A stretch of DNA of 64,000 nucleotides from Bufo bufo (lineage: Eukaryota; Chordata; Amphibia; Anura; Bufonidae): the NCBI RefSeq assembly GCF_905171765.1, contig NC_053392.1, positions 501,562,556 to 501,626,555 of the forward strand, read 5' to 3'. The position numbers and the translations under genes were made by a program. Within the stretch, counting starts at the first letter, position 1. The number at the start of each line of letters is the position of its first letter. The notes under the pieces were generated by a model that saw nothing but the letters and a program-made list of their open reading frames with translations, did no database searches and was not told the DNA's origin. This document shows, piece by piece, positions 1-10,412 of the stretch.

Positions 1-1985
1 TAGGGGACCTCCATAAAGAGCATATCTCTTGTTATGTCCTGGACGGTCTTCCGGCTCCTATGGTATTGGGGCTTCCCTGGCTGGTGACTCACAATCCAGT
101 GGTGGATTGGCAGGCCGGGGAGATTGTGGAGTGGAGTGAACATTGTAAGGACAACTGCTTGAGTAGTAGGTGCTCTACGCTCTCTGTAACATCTTTACCT
201 GCCTTTCTGTCAGATTTTATGGATGTGTTCTCTGAGAAGGGTTGTCAGGGGTTACCACCTCATCGTCCATATGATTGCCCGATTAATCTATTACCTGGGG
301 AAAAACTACCTAAAACCCGGTTATACAATCTTTCCGGCCCGGAGAGGAAGGCTATGCAAGATTATATTTCGGAGAGTTTGGCTAAAGGACACATCAGACC
401 CTCTTCTTCACCCGTGGCTGCAGGGTTCTTTTTCGTTAAAAAGAAAGATGGGGGCCTGCGTCCTTGCCTGGATTTCCGGGAATTAAACCGGATAACTATC
501 CGAGATCCCTATCCTCTTCCTCTCATTCCCGACCTCTTTAATCAGGTTGCTGGTGCTAAATGGTTCTCCAAAATGGATCTCAGAGGAGCCTATAACCTGG
601 TTCGGATCAAAGAGGGGGATGAGTGGAAAACGGCTTTTAATACTCCGGAAGGGCATTATGAAAATCTGGTCATGCCATTTGGTCTTACTAATGTGCCTGC
701 GGTGTTCCAACATTTTGTCAACGATATTTTTAGTCACCTTATCGGGAGATTTGTTGTGATATATCTTGATGACATCCTGGTCTATTCCCCGGATCTGGAT
801 ACACATAAGATCCATGTGAGACAAGTGCTGCAGATATTAAGGGCCAACAAATTGTTTGCTAAATTAGAGAAATGTGTGTTCGCCGTAAAAGAACTGCCAT
901 TTCTGGGGTATGTGTTGTCAGATTCAGGTTTCCGCATGGATCCAGAGAAAGTCCGGGCGATTATGGACTGGGATCTGCCTGAGAACCTGAAGGCATTGCA
1001 ACGCTTCCTGGGGTTTGCCAATTTTTATAGAAAGTTTATAAAGAACTATTCCTTGGTGGTCAAACCACTGACGGACATGACCCGAAAGGGATCCGATTTT
1101 TCCAAATGGTCACATGCAGCCAAAACTGCCTTTACATCTCTGAAGGAGAGATTCATCTCGGCCCCTATTCTCGTACAGCCAGATGTCTCGCTACCTTTTA
1201 TTGTAGAGGTTGACGCATCAGAGGTGGGGGTGGGAGCGGTACTATCTCAGGGCCCGTCCCCTGGTGAATGGCGTCCGTGTGCTTTCTTTTCGAAGAAGTT
1301 GTCTACTGCAGAAAGGAACTATGATATTGGCAACAGGGAACTTTTGGCTATTAAGTTGGCCTTTGAGGAGTGGCGTCATTTTTTGGAGGGGGCGGTTCAT
1401 CCCGTCACGGTGATTACTGATCACAAAAACTTATTATATCTGGAGTCTGCTAAACGTCTCACCCCTAGACAGGCTCGGTGGTCGTTATTTTTTACTAGGT
1501 TTAATTTTGTAATAACCTATCGCCCGGGGGCAAAAAATACTAAGGCGGATGCATTGTCCCGAAGTTTTCCTGGAGGGGGTGATGTTGATGTACCAGAGCC
1601 CATTTTGCAAAAAGGGGTGGTGGTCTCTGCATTACACTCAGGTTTGGAGGGGAGGGTGTTGGAAGCTCAGGGGGACGCCCCGGCCTCCTGCCCCTCGGGT
1701 AAACTGTTTGTGCCAGAAAATTTACGACTAAAAGAACACCATAACTCCACACTGGCAGGACACCCAGGTAGTAGGGAAACCTCTGAGTTAGTGTCTCGTC
1801 GGTTCTGGTGGCCTAAATGGCGCCAGGAGGTGTTGAATTTTGTGTCTGCATGTGCTACCTGTGCTCGTTCTAAGGTAGATCATACTCGTCCGGCAGGGCG
1901 TCTTCCATCAGGCCTTGGATGCACCTATCAATGGATTTCATTACGGATCTACCAGTATCAGCGGGGAAGACTGTTATTCTTGTAG
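1..1985 (+). pseudogene. gypsy copy A pol: protease tail, RT, RNase H, integrase zinc-binding domain
   Basis: The frame is already open at base 3, so the first ATG (60) is internal, not a true start. The RT domain spans about 390-1000, with motifs [33 protein letters not shown] and catalytic YLDD near 760. RNase H starts with [16 protein letters not shown] near 1200 and includes TDHKNLLYLES. The integrase HHCC finger is near 1735-1870 (H-x-n-H with CATC). After about 1905 the frame leaves the family sequence: residues that copy B has before its integrase core are missing, and translation runs to a false stop at 1985. RT would copy the element's RNA in a cytoplasmic particle. This copy cannot make an intact polyprotein. 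Confidence 0.92.
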
Positions 1986-2487
1986 TTGTTGACAGATTCA
2001 GTAAAATGGTGCACTTTATTGCTCTTGCCGCATTGCCTAATGCTAACACACTGGCTCAGGTTTTTATTGACCACATCGTGTAGCTTCACGGGGCCCCTTC
2101 TGATATTGTTTCGGATCGTGGTACCCAATTTGTTTCTAAATTTTGGAAAGCTTTTTGTTCTCGTTTAGGGGTTCATCTGTCGTTTTCTTCATCTTTCCAT
2201 CCACAGTCCAACGGTCAGACTGAACGTACCAATCAAAACCTAGAGACATATTTGAGATGCTTTGTTTCCGAAAATCAGGAGGAATGGTCATCTTATTTAC
2301 CGTTAGCCGAGTTTGCCATTAATAATCGTCGTCAAGAATCTACCGATAAGTCACCATTTTTTGGTGCGTATGGTTTCCATCCTCAGTTTTGTACGTTTAG
2401 TGAGGGGGGGGGCCATCTGGGATTCCCGAGGAGGAACGATTTGCATCTTCACTTTCTTCAGTGTGGCAGAGTGTGCAAGAAAGTTTG
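1905..2487 (+). pseudogene. gypsy copy A integrase catalytic core, broken
   Basis: In a different frame from the upstream pol, the sequence encodes the integrase DDE core. The first Asp is in MDFITDLP (about 1930), the second in SDRGTQF (about 2115), and the Glu in [10 protein letters not shown] (about 2210). An in-frame TAG at 2081-2083 sits between the first and second catalytic residues. Near 2405 a run of G shifts the frame again. The family reads continuously here, so at least three lesions separate this copy from function. Confidence 0.88.
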
Positions 2488-3084
2488 AAGAGAATGGGTG
2501 GTAGATACAAACGTGTGGCTGATAGGAAGCGCTCTGAAGGTCCGGACCTTGGGGTGAATGACTTGGTGTGGTTGTCTACCAGGAATATCAAGTTGAAGGT
2601 TCCCTCGTGGAAATTAGGTCTGAGATTTATTGGTCCTTATAGGGTAATTAAGATCATTAACCCGGTGGCTTTTCGTCTGGAGCTACCTCAGACTCTAAGG
2701 ATCCATAATGTCTTCCACAGGTCTCTGCTTAAGAGATATGTAGAACCTCCTGAACCATTGCCGCTACCGCCTCCACCGGTGGTTGTTGATGGCAGTCTTG
2801 AGTTTCAGGTAGAAAAGATTGTTGATTCACGATATGTTCGCCGCTCTCTTCAGTACCTGGTGCACTGGAAAGGTTATGGTTCCGAAGAGAGAATGTGGGT
2901 TCCAGCATCAGAGATAAAAGCGGACAGACTCATTCAGGCTTTTCATAGCTCCCATCCGGAGAGGCCTGGTCTTGAGGGTCCGGGGGCCCCTCGTAGAAAG
3001 GGGGGTACTGTCACGACTGTGACTGATCCAGACAGGTCTGGGAGGAGAAGGTCGCAGCGACTTGCTACTCGCGATAGCTTGTGA
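2461..3084 (+). pseudogene. gypsy copy A integrase C-terminus with chromodomain
   Basis: An open stretch of 207 codons, the tail of pol rather than a gene of its own. It has the GPDLGVNDLVWLSTRNI and KLGLRFIGPYRVI region (the GPY/F module), then a chromodomain near 2805-2955 with EKIVDSR, YLVHWKGYGSEERMWVP. Aromatic residues of the methyl-lysine cage type (Y, W, W) are present. The reading frame runs about 75 bp into the 3' LTR before stopping. Known role of the family: the chromodomain tethers the integration complex to methylated histone H3. Copy B has lost this module by deletion. Confidence 0.9.
2992..3008 (+). promoter_or_regulatory. Polypurine tract of gypsy copy A
   Basis: A purine run (tagaaaggggggtac) directly abuts the TGTCACGAC start of the 3' LTR. 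This is the expected primer site for plus-strand DNA synthesis. Confidence 0.75.
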
Positions 3085-3657
3085 GTTTGCTCCGTGGTTC
3101 AGGGTATGTCATCCAGGTTTTGCCTTGTGAACCTTTTTGTCCTGACTGGGAGTTTGTAGGCATTCTTCTCAGGTGAGTCCTGTCTGCCACTCCCAGATAC
3201 TATATTAGTTTCAGTTTCACTTGCAGTCATTGCCAGATATAGTCCTTTCTTCCAGTGCTACTCTGACCTTTGAAGGAGATCGTTTGATGGTGTTGCTGTG
3301 GAGCTCTTGTCCGGCGTGGACTGTCGTGTTTGGGATCACCTTCTCTGCTCGTGACTGGATAAGTCTATCTCTGCTGTTGTTTGTTTGTTGCTGTCTTCCC
3401 CTGTTGTTTTCCTAGACGTGAGTGATGGTGACTAGCGCTCCCATCGGCCTTTCCCCAGTCCAGTCTTGTTAGGGCGACTGTGGGTTTAGGCATCCTGCTC
3501 GCCGCACGGGTTCACACCCCGTGTAGGGTATCAGGGCAGACAGGTGCCAGCTTAGGGTTAGTCAGGGGTGGCCATTCTATTTCCCATCCGTAGATAAGGG
3601 TCCCCCTTCCCCTCCGTCTGGTGCGACACGACTGCTGCTGGGATAGCGGTCGTGGCA
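3009..3657 (+). repeat. 3' LTR of gypsy copy A
   Basis: It starts TGTCACGAC and ends GTCGTGGCA, a 9-bp terminal inverted pair with one mismatch, 649 bp long. It is similar in start, length and internal motifs (such as a CAGGTGCCAGC stretch) to the LTR of copy B at 19620-20279. The partner 5' LTR is outside the window, so the target duplication cannot be checked. Confidence 0.82.
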
Positions 3658-3815
3658 GTATCACATTTGTTTATAGTTTTATGTGTGTTTTAATACTTAA
3701 AAAAAGAAAAAAATTTTTTTCCTTTGCAGCATCGAATTATGATTCCCATAGCTTTTTTTTTTACATTTTTTTTGCTGTGTAAGGGCTTACTTTTACTGAA
3801 ATCATACATTTTTAT
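3658..3815. other. AT-rich spacer after the LTR
   Basis: No gene. It holds an A-run followed by a T-run at about 3700-3720, resembling the leader next to the 5' LTR of copy B (19550-19620 on the minus strand). It may be leader sequence of a second, lost chromovirus copy rather than flanking DNA. Confidence 0.4.
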
Positions 3816-3871
3816 TAGAAAAATAGCTCTGAAGTGGCCCATTTCGAGCCTTAGCAATGCTCCTCTGTCTT
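3816..3871. repeat. 56-bp direct repeat, left copy, flanking the Penelope-like element
   Basis: Identical to 7286-7341 except one base (c/t). Sequence on both outer sides differs. It brackets the PLE exactly, so it is either a long target duplication or a terminal-repeat remnant. Confidence 0.8.
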
Positions 3872-5072
3872 CTAAAGGGTTTTGGAACCGCGCTGCTAGA
3901 GACTATGTCTCCCGGTCATCAGTGAAAAAAAAAAAGGGGTGTCAGCCCCTCTCCTCAATACCCGCCGGATCCAGTCCTCCCCAGAACTCTCTCACTGCAG
4001 GGTTGAAAGGAAATGGGCAGAATAGTGAAGCACCCTTTACACTCTTTTTATAAAAGGTTTTATTCTACTCACAAAGGTTCGTAGACAAAAGGCATAAAAT
4101 CAATATCAGTCGTCACATTCCTGCCCGACCCGGGTTTCGCTACCTTGCTTCTTCAGGGGCGATAACTGCGCATGCTTGCAGTCAAGCCTCTTAAATAGCC
4201 CAGCTGATTAAATTACACAGGCCGGTCTAATTTCAGATCATCACATGATTCTAAAACATCATTAACATAACATGATCTAAAGGCATCATTCACAATTCAT
4301 ACATAATAAAAATACCATCAGTGATCCTTTGACACAATCACATTTCAAACATAAAAAGCATATACAATATAAAACTGCGAGAGGATTTTCTCTCTCTCTT
4401 ACCAATTAATACACAAATACATATATCTCTCTACCCTTTCGGGTTACCGCAATTCCATATATTCAATCTATGTCTCTAACCTCCTTATAGAAACTCTTAT
4501 CCCATATTCTAATCATACCATCCAATATCTCAAATGTCATATATTAGGACCACAGTCTCGATATTATACCTTGATATCGGTCTATTCTGAGGACATAGTT
4601 CCTATGTTCTCCACCCACCTCTGGGGCGTTTCTTCAGGTGTAATCCACCTACTCCCGTGGCGTCACTCGGGTGTTCCCGACCTCTCCTCCACCCAGACAT
4701 CCACATCACAAGGCTCCACCGTTCAATCAGACAGTCAAGCCAAAGTGACGTCACTCGAAGGTCCTTAAGAGGTCAGGTAGGGAACAGCCAACTTCACCAT
4801 CGGTGAGACCAATATTTCTCATGCATTTATCCCAATATAGGTGCCTCTACTCCTTAGTTCCCCTCCCTCTCCTGGGGTACCACTTGGATGTCCTTCCCCA
4901 TTATGTGTCACTCAGGTGTTCTCGACCCCGCCTCCACCCCGTCACCCACATCACAAAGTTCCACCGTCCAATAGGACAGGCAGGCCAATATGACGTGGCT
5001 CAAGGTCCTTAAGGGGCCAGGTACAGAACAACCGGTTACTCCACTGTTTGGGAACATTTTATACTAAACACT
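3872..5072 (-). other. 3' non-coding region of the Penelope-like element
   Basis: No open frame of note. On the sense (minus) strand it follows the PLE stop. It contains the hammerhead-like motif at 4123-4160 and a pair of similar GC-richer blocks (about 4600-4770 and 4840-5030), each with a CCTCCACC-type stretch, a CACATCACAA stretch and a GGTCCTTAAG-type end. These look like a diverged tandem duplication of about 250 bp. Confidence 0.6.
4123..4160 (-). ncRNA. Hammerhead-ribozyme-like motif of PLE (minimal, short stem III)
   Basis: On the minus strand: stem I GCCC (4160-4157), core CUGAAGA (4156-4150), a small stem-loop with GC/GC pairs, GAAAC (4138-4134), then ACCCGGGU giving the A15.1-U16.1 pair, cleavage triplet GUC (4129-4127), and stem I partner GGGC (4126-4123). 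This matches the minimal hammerheads known from Penelope-like elements, which are thought to act as dimers because stem III is so short. Oddity: one extra A sits between the core and stem II. Activity is an inference. Confidence 0.68.
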
Positions 5073-5639
5073 TTATACCAAACATGGTTTTAGGTCAAAT
5101 TCGATGTTAAGACCACTGGGTTGTAGGGTCCCTAATTTATAGATCCACTCTACCTCTTTTTTGTTGATCTGTGCCAATGAATCCCCCCCGCGCCAGTGCG
5201 GTTTAATTGTTTCCACACCAGCAAATTTTAAACCTTGCGGGCTTTTTCCGTGCACCAATTTAAAATGTGCTGATACGCTGTGGGTCATCAGGCCTTTCTT
5301 GATGTTCCGTAGGTGTTCTTGTACCCTAACCTTCAGCTTCCTGATAGTCCTACCCACGTACTGGAGCCCACAAGGGCACTCCAGTACATATATGATGCCC
5401 TCATTTTCACATGAGCAATTATTCCTTATGCGGAATTCGGCCCCTTTCTTTTTGGATACTATAGAGTTAATACTCCTCTGTCTTTCTTTTTGATTACGGT
5501 TTTTACAGCCTGCACAAAATCCGCACCAAGTGAATTTTCCTACTTCTTTTTTCACTTTTATATTTACAGGGGGAATGGCACTATGCACAAGTTTTTCTTT
5601 AATGCTAGCCGCTTTTTTGAAGATAAAAGGGGGGTTCAC
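5073..5639 (-). pseudogene. PLE C-terminus: zinc-binding motif and GIY-YIG endonuclease
   Basis: Continuation of the PLE ORF after a frame change at 5640-5655. It holds a Cys cluster (CGFCAGCKN) then the GIY-YIG nuclease core, seen as GIIYVLECPCGLQYVGRT with the catalytic Arg region RKLKVRVQEH following, and SAHFKLVHG further on. The tail WIYKLGTLQPSGLNIEF is typical of PLE C-termini and recurs in the second PLE at 43215-43305. The nuclease nicks target DNA to prime reverse transcription. The domain itself is open and shows no missing key residue that I can see. Confidence 0.92.
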
Positions 5640-5644
5640 TGGTA

Positions 5645-6700
5645 TTATTTTTTTACCATTTTCTTGATGTTACCAGACATGGAACAGAACTTGGTCACAA
5701 AGGAAAACCTATAATCCCTATCCTTCTTTTCCATTTTTTCTTTTGTGTGTTCCCTTCTTCCCTCTCTTTCTCTTTCCACATTTTGTATGCACATATCTAG
5801 ATTGGCCTCGTCATACCCTCTTTCCACAAACCTGTTTTTGAGTACCCCACATTGTGTTCTGTAGTCACTCACTTCTGTACAATTACGGGCCATTCTCTTG
5901 AACTGACCTTTCGGTATGTTCTTGAGCCATGGGCCGTAGTGACAGCTCTTCATATCAATGTAAGAGTTTACATCTGTTTCTTTGAAGTATGAAGTTGTTA
6001 AAAAGCTACCATTTTCTATCCGAATACATAGATCCAAAAAGTTAATACTACTGTTGCTGATCTCTCCCACAAATCGTAGATTCCAATCATTGACATTCAG
6101 CTGGGAAATAAAGGACTCAAGTCCCTCTCTCTCCCCTTCCCACACTAGGAGACAGTCATCAATATACCTCCTCCAGAAGGTCAATTTGCCCCCTGGGGTA
6201 TCTGCTCCTAGTGTGGGAAGGATCGAGTTTTCCTCCCAAGCCCCCATGAAAATATTAGCAAAACTGGGGGCGAATTTCGCCCCCATCGCCGTGCCAATGC
6301 ACTGAACATAATGCGAGTCTTTAAACCAAAAATAATTGTAATCAAGGCAATAACTGAGGCACTCCAAGATAAAGGTTCCTTGCTGATCTCCTATTTTTTC
6401 ATCCCTCAAAATTCTGTTCTCCACCGCCTTCATTCCTAATTTTTTAGGGATAACTGTATATAAGGATGCCACATCGATTGTGGCCATCCATGTATTAACA
6501 GTAGGGGGATTCAGATCTTTAATAAGGCTTAGTACAGACCCGGTATCTTTTAAGTGTGAGGGATTCTGCAGAACATACCCCTGCAGGTAAAAATCGATAT
6601 ACTCCGTGATCCTACACGTCAGAGAGTTGAGCCCCGAAATAATTGGCCTCCCTGGGGGATCCAAAGGATTCTTATGGACCTTAGGTAGGTGGTATATCAC
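5645..6700 (-). pseudogene. PLE reverse transcriptase core
   Basis: 351 open codons in the middle frame of the element. RT motifs in order: YHLPKVHKN and GRPIISGLNS (fingers), MATIDVASLYTVIP (motif A with Asp), GTAMGAKFAPSFANIFMG (motif B), RRYIDDCLLVW near 6150-6180 (catalytic YIDD), and INFLDLCIRIENG (thumb side). This is the PLE lineage, related to telomerase RT, rather than LTR or LINE type. The frame is connected to its neighbours by one-base shifts at 6740-6746 and 5651-5657. Confidence 0.93.
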
Positions 6701-6731
6701 CGGTACCAGGGGAAATGGAATAGTGAGATAT

Positions 6732-7331
6732 TCATACTCTTTTTTTGTTCAGTATTCCTTTCCTAAAACCCTCAGTTAATATACCATCTAGAATCCGTTT
6801 GTACTCCTGGGTGGGGTTGCTCTTTAGTTTTCTGTACGTTGTTGTATCAGAAACTAATCTTGACATTTCGGTCTCATATTTTTCTTTACTCATTACAACA
6901 ACCCCCCCCCCTTTATCTGCCGGCTTTATAATAATATCCGGATTCCTTTCTAGGTCTTTAAGGGCTTTTCTCTCTTTATAGGTGAGATTGTACACCACCT
7001 TATCTACATCCATCTCCTCCAGCTCTTTTAGTAACCCGGTTTTAAAAGCCTCTACGCATTCATTATTAGGGTTTTTCGGGAAGAATTTGGATTTTTCCTT
7101 CATTTTTGTGTGTAGGATCTCCTCTTTTGTGTTTGACCCATTAGTTATCACTGCAGGGTTAGTATTCTGTACTACCAGGTTATTAATCCAGTATTTCGCC
7201 ATGTTTATTTTCCGGATAAATTTGTGTATGTCCAGAAATGCCTCAAATTTGTTATTTTTTTGACTTGGTGCATACTTTAGGCCCTTTATTAGAAAAATAG
7301 CTCTGAAGTGGCCCATTTCGAGCCTTAGCAA
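6732..7331 (-). pseudogene. PLE N-terminal part of RT protein
   Basis: Open frame that holds the PLE RT N-terminal signature IIIKPADKGGGVVVM (near 6925-6885) preceded by the KGLKYAPS and DIHKFIRKI region. The first 15 codons lie in the 56-bp flanking repeat and probably are not element sequence. This ATG (7331) is therefore doubtful as a start. The frame ends at a 7-A run where a one-base change separates it from the RT core. Confidence 0.88.
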
Positions 7332-7341
7332 TGTTCCTCTG
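7286..7341. repeat. 56-bp direct repeat, right copy, flanking the Penelope-like element
   Basis: Partner of 3816-3871 with one difference. It lies immediately upstream of the PLE coding start. Confidence 0.8.
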
Positions 7342-8275
7342 TCTTCTGTTTACATAGCAGGGGTGTTCCCATCTGTACTTATATATATTGTTAGGATATG
7401 CCAACGATGTCAGATGGGTGTGGGTCCCACCTCTGGGACCTATTCCTATCTCCTGAATGGTGTCCCCAAAGTGGAGGAGAACATACCGTGCATGCGCAGC
7501 ACCCACCATTCACTGCTATGGATGCCATATGAGGTTGTGTCCCAGCACAGTCTGACACTGGCTAATTGGATAATGTCAGACTGTGTAGGGACACCCCCCC
7601 ATCTGGTAACGCCCATCTGGACGTTCATTGCAAACTGCTGTAGTTCATTAATAACTTCTAAAAGGATTTATAAAGGAATGGCACATCACAGAGTCATAAG
7701 AAAAGATGATCCAGAATTGTTATTACATGGGGAATGCAAGTAATTACTAAAGAAGACACCATAAGTTCAGCAATGTATGAAAAATGTTTGCACAGTAGTT
7801 AAATAACAATTTTTTATCTCTATAAAAATTGCCAGCCAGAGTATGACACCATAAACAGTAATGGAAAGCTCACCGAGAAAGTGCCAGCCAGTGCTTTATC
7901 CCACATACAATGCCAACCAGAGAGTTCCATCAAACACACAACCAGAAAGTGCTCTCCTGCACAATGCTAATCAGGGCGTGCCGTCATAAATAGTGATGTC
8001 AGTGACTGTGTATGCCAGCTGCTGTATAGATATGGCACATGGCTTGTACCATTTGTAGCTCCAGAGGCATGCGGAAAAATCTGCATCAGGATTTATCAAA
8101 GTACTGTAAGTGTAAATCAATTATATACAGAAATAGTACTCTGCTTAATTATGCAGGATATGTACTCTGTATACATTATGGTCTCATACTGCCGCTTGTG
8201 GCTTGAGCATTTTTTTCCTAGGGCAAGAAAGACCAGGAGTCTGTATTTTCCACGTTCTGAACAGGGGATTTTACT
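7342..8275. other. Non-coding stretch, possible old dispersed repeats
   Basis: No convincing gene. 7363-7740 has the look of an old dispersed repeat but I found no terminal repeats. At about 7826-8000 there is a weak tandem pattern of tgccagccagag/aatgccaaccagag units of irregular length. The rest shows nothing. Confidence 0.35.
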
Positions 8276-8985
8276 GGAATGACAACTTACCACCTATGCA
8301 CAGGATAGAGTATAAGTGTCTGATCGATGGCAGTCTGACTGCTGGGACCCCCACCGATCTTGAGAATGGGGGTCCAATGTACCCTGTTTGAGTGGCAAAG
8401 AGGTTATGCATGCACACTTCTGTTCCATTCAAAGTCAACGAGACTGCTGAAGATAGCTAAGTACAGTAATCCCTCAAGGATCTCAGGATACAATATTTTC
8501 AACATACAATGGTCTTTTCAGACCCATCGTAAGTTTAAACTAGACTCAATATACAATGTCTCAGACTCAGATTCAACCAATCAAGGTTACTTCTTTGGTA
8601 AAATAGCGATATTAGTTGCTAGTTAGCATTTATTCCTGACTGTTATATGTAAGGACTTGATTTATCTGTCTTAGTTATCTGCTTATTTTTCTTAAATCTT
8701 CACTTTCTCTTATCTTGGATGAAGTTTTGGGTCTTTGGAACCGATTACTCAAGTTATAATGGTTTCAACATACAATGGTCATCCTGGAACCAATTAATAT
8801 TGTAACTTGAGGAACCACTGTACAAAGCTTGGCTATTTCTGGAAGTCCCATAGAGTTTAAATGGAGTGTCAATGTGAAAACATGACTGCTGTTCGATTCC
8901 AATATGGTACATGGGACCCCCATTCTCAGGATCGGTTGTTCTGGAAACGATCAGACATTTGTCACTGACCCTGTGACTAGGTATT
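8276..8985. mobile_element. Foldback MITE split by a mariner-type MITE
   Basis: Arms are inverted repeats: the left arm, with AGTGTCTGATCG and a GAGAATGGGGGTCC stretch (8276-8460), pairs with the right arm (8823-8985). The inner parts also pair (gatagctaagta against aagcttggctattt), so the empty element is one long hairpin. A TA-flanked MITE (8464-8820) sits at the apex. No coding capacity. Confidence 0.75.
8464..8820. mobile_element. Tc1/mariner-type MITE with TA duplication
   Basis: Ends CAGTAATCCCTCAAG and CTTGAGGAACCACTG are inverted repeats with two mismatches. TA flanks both sides (8462-8463 and 8821-8822). Internal AACATACAATGG stretches repeat near both ends. 357 bp, non-coding. Confidence 0.85.
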
Positions 8986-9825
8986 AACGTTCATAAATAA
9001 ATCAAACCACCAACAGCCAGTGGATTACCTTAATGCGTCATAGATCATGGGGCTTCCAAACTCATCTCCATATCTAATATATAAAGCTGAGTATATGTGT
9101 GTGTGTATGTATGTCTGCTAAAGGAATCCGCACTGTCGCATTTACAATCATGAAATTTGGCACACAGGTCTCAGGTTTTAGACCTGGTCTCAGCTCTCTA
9201 GCACGTACTGTTCCTGAGATAGTCCCAAAAAATGCATTAGCCAATAGAAGCCTGGGCACATGACCCTTATCAGCCAATAGAAGCTCGCAGACCCTTAGTC
9301 TCCACATACACACAGTTTTACACCAGGTTTCCATAACAACCCAGCCATTTTTCTTCACTGCTGTTGGTCAGCTTTAAAGGGGCAGGGCTCTGTGGATGAC
9401 ACTGTTAAGGGAGCCGAGTGCTGTGGAGGTCACAGTTCAGGGGGCAGGTAGGGTGGCCATTCAGGCCACGCTCAAAAGGCGGACTTAAAAACCCTGCCCC
9501 CAGGTCCCGCTAAGCCATGCCCCTGACCCGGTTAGGCTATGCCCTCTCCCACTCCGCAGCCGACGGGGATTGAAAAAGGTAAAAATCAACTTCTGTCACC
9601 TGCAGGGGTGGGAGGGACGGTGACTTTCTCCCTGCAGCTCACGCTCAGACAGCACAGTGCTGCTGTCTGTAACGCACCAAGTTGATCAGTTAGGATCTCA
9701 ACTGCGGAAACAAAGGACATCCACTTCTACCACACTGCCTGAGTGTTTGGCTGTGTGAATTGCGGCTGCTCGGTATGAACCCCAGGCGGCTCTCTCAATC
9801 TCAAGCGGAGAGTTTGGGGGTAACA

Positions 9826-10010
9826 AAATCATATACCGCATAACAATCTAATTGGTAGCTATGAGGAGGAATGTCCACTATTAGTTGAAGGGGATACAAA
9901 GTATTTAATCTGTTTTGAGGTGAACAAGTTCATATACCGCATAACAATCTAATTGGTAGCTATGAGGAGGAATGTCCCCTATTAGTTGAAGGGGATACAA
10001 GTATTTCATA
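9826..10010. repeat. 101-bp tandem duplication within the nested hAT
   Basis: The segment beginning CATATACCGCATAACAATC occurs at 9830 and again at 9931, nearly identical through GGGGATACAA. This implies a fairly recent duplication. Confidence 0.88.
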
Positions 10011-10317
10011 TCATGTCTCAGCCACCGGGGGTTCCCTCCACTCTCTCTGTGCTGTTGTAATAGTAAGCCTGCTTGCGGCCAGATACTTGCAGTTAGAAGT
10101 CAGTGGCGTCGGAGCCAGCAGCGGGGGAGCCAGTGGACGAAGGTGGGGAGTCCTCCAGGGTGTTGGGGTTCCAATCCGGAATCGGGATTTGCGTCCTCTA
10201 TCTGAATGGCGTATACAGGGTGCGCACTCCAAATTAGTGGAACACCCTGTACAGCCCCTGGCTGCCATTTATTGGCCCGGAGCGTGAGTGGGCGGAGCCA
10301 CTAGATGGCCCGGCGGC

Positions 10318-10412
10318 CGTTGCGTTCCACGCTGGAACGCAACCGAGCGTCTTATTACAGAGGCCGCTGCGTTCCACGCTGGAACGCAAACCAGCGTCCC
10401 ATTACAGGCGGC
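10318..10412. repeat. Duplicated palindrome block, GC-rich
   Basis: TGCGTTCCACGCTGGAACGCAA occurs twice in shortened form (10320-10341 and 10369-10390), each self-complementary, followed by similar text (gcgtcttattacag, gcgtcccattacag). Likely hairpin-forming subterminal repeats of the hAT. Confidence 0.8.

Larger units (their letters stand above)
1..3657 (+). mobile_element. Ty3/gypsy chromovirus, copy A (5' part outside window)
   Basis: LTR retrotransposon entered from the window edge. What is visible runs protease tail, reverse transcriptase, RNase H, integrase, chromodomain, polypurine tract, 3' LTR. The chromodomain at the integrase C-terminus places it among the chromoviruses, whose vertebrate members (sushi-like) encode this module to steer integration. 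It is decayed: a frame break with missing bases near 1905, an in-frame TAG at 2081-2083, and another frame change in the G-run near 2405. The 5' LTR and gag lie outside the window. Copy B at 15408-20279 is a relative in the opposite orientation and gives the reference for these breaks. Confidence 0.93.
3872..7285 (-). mobile_element. Penelope-like retroelement (EN+), nearly intact coding part
   Basis: Minus-strand element with PLE reverse transcriptase and a C-terminal GIY-YIG endonuclease, the hallmark of EN+ PLEs. The ORF (about 7285 to 5073) is interrupted only by two single-base frame changes, both at 7-A runs. It starts abruptly at the conserved KGLKYAPS region, so the N-terminus is probably truncated. 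About 1.2 kb follow the stop codon and contain a hammerhead-ribozyme-like motif on the sense strand. A 56-bp direct repeat flanks the whole unit. Confidence 0.93.

Noticed and set aside
2252..2591. Small open frames around the G-run near 2405 as separate genes
   Set aside because: They are pieces of the gypsy integrase in shifted frames or its antisense.
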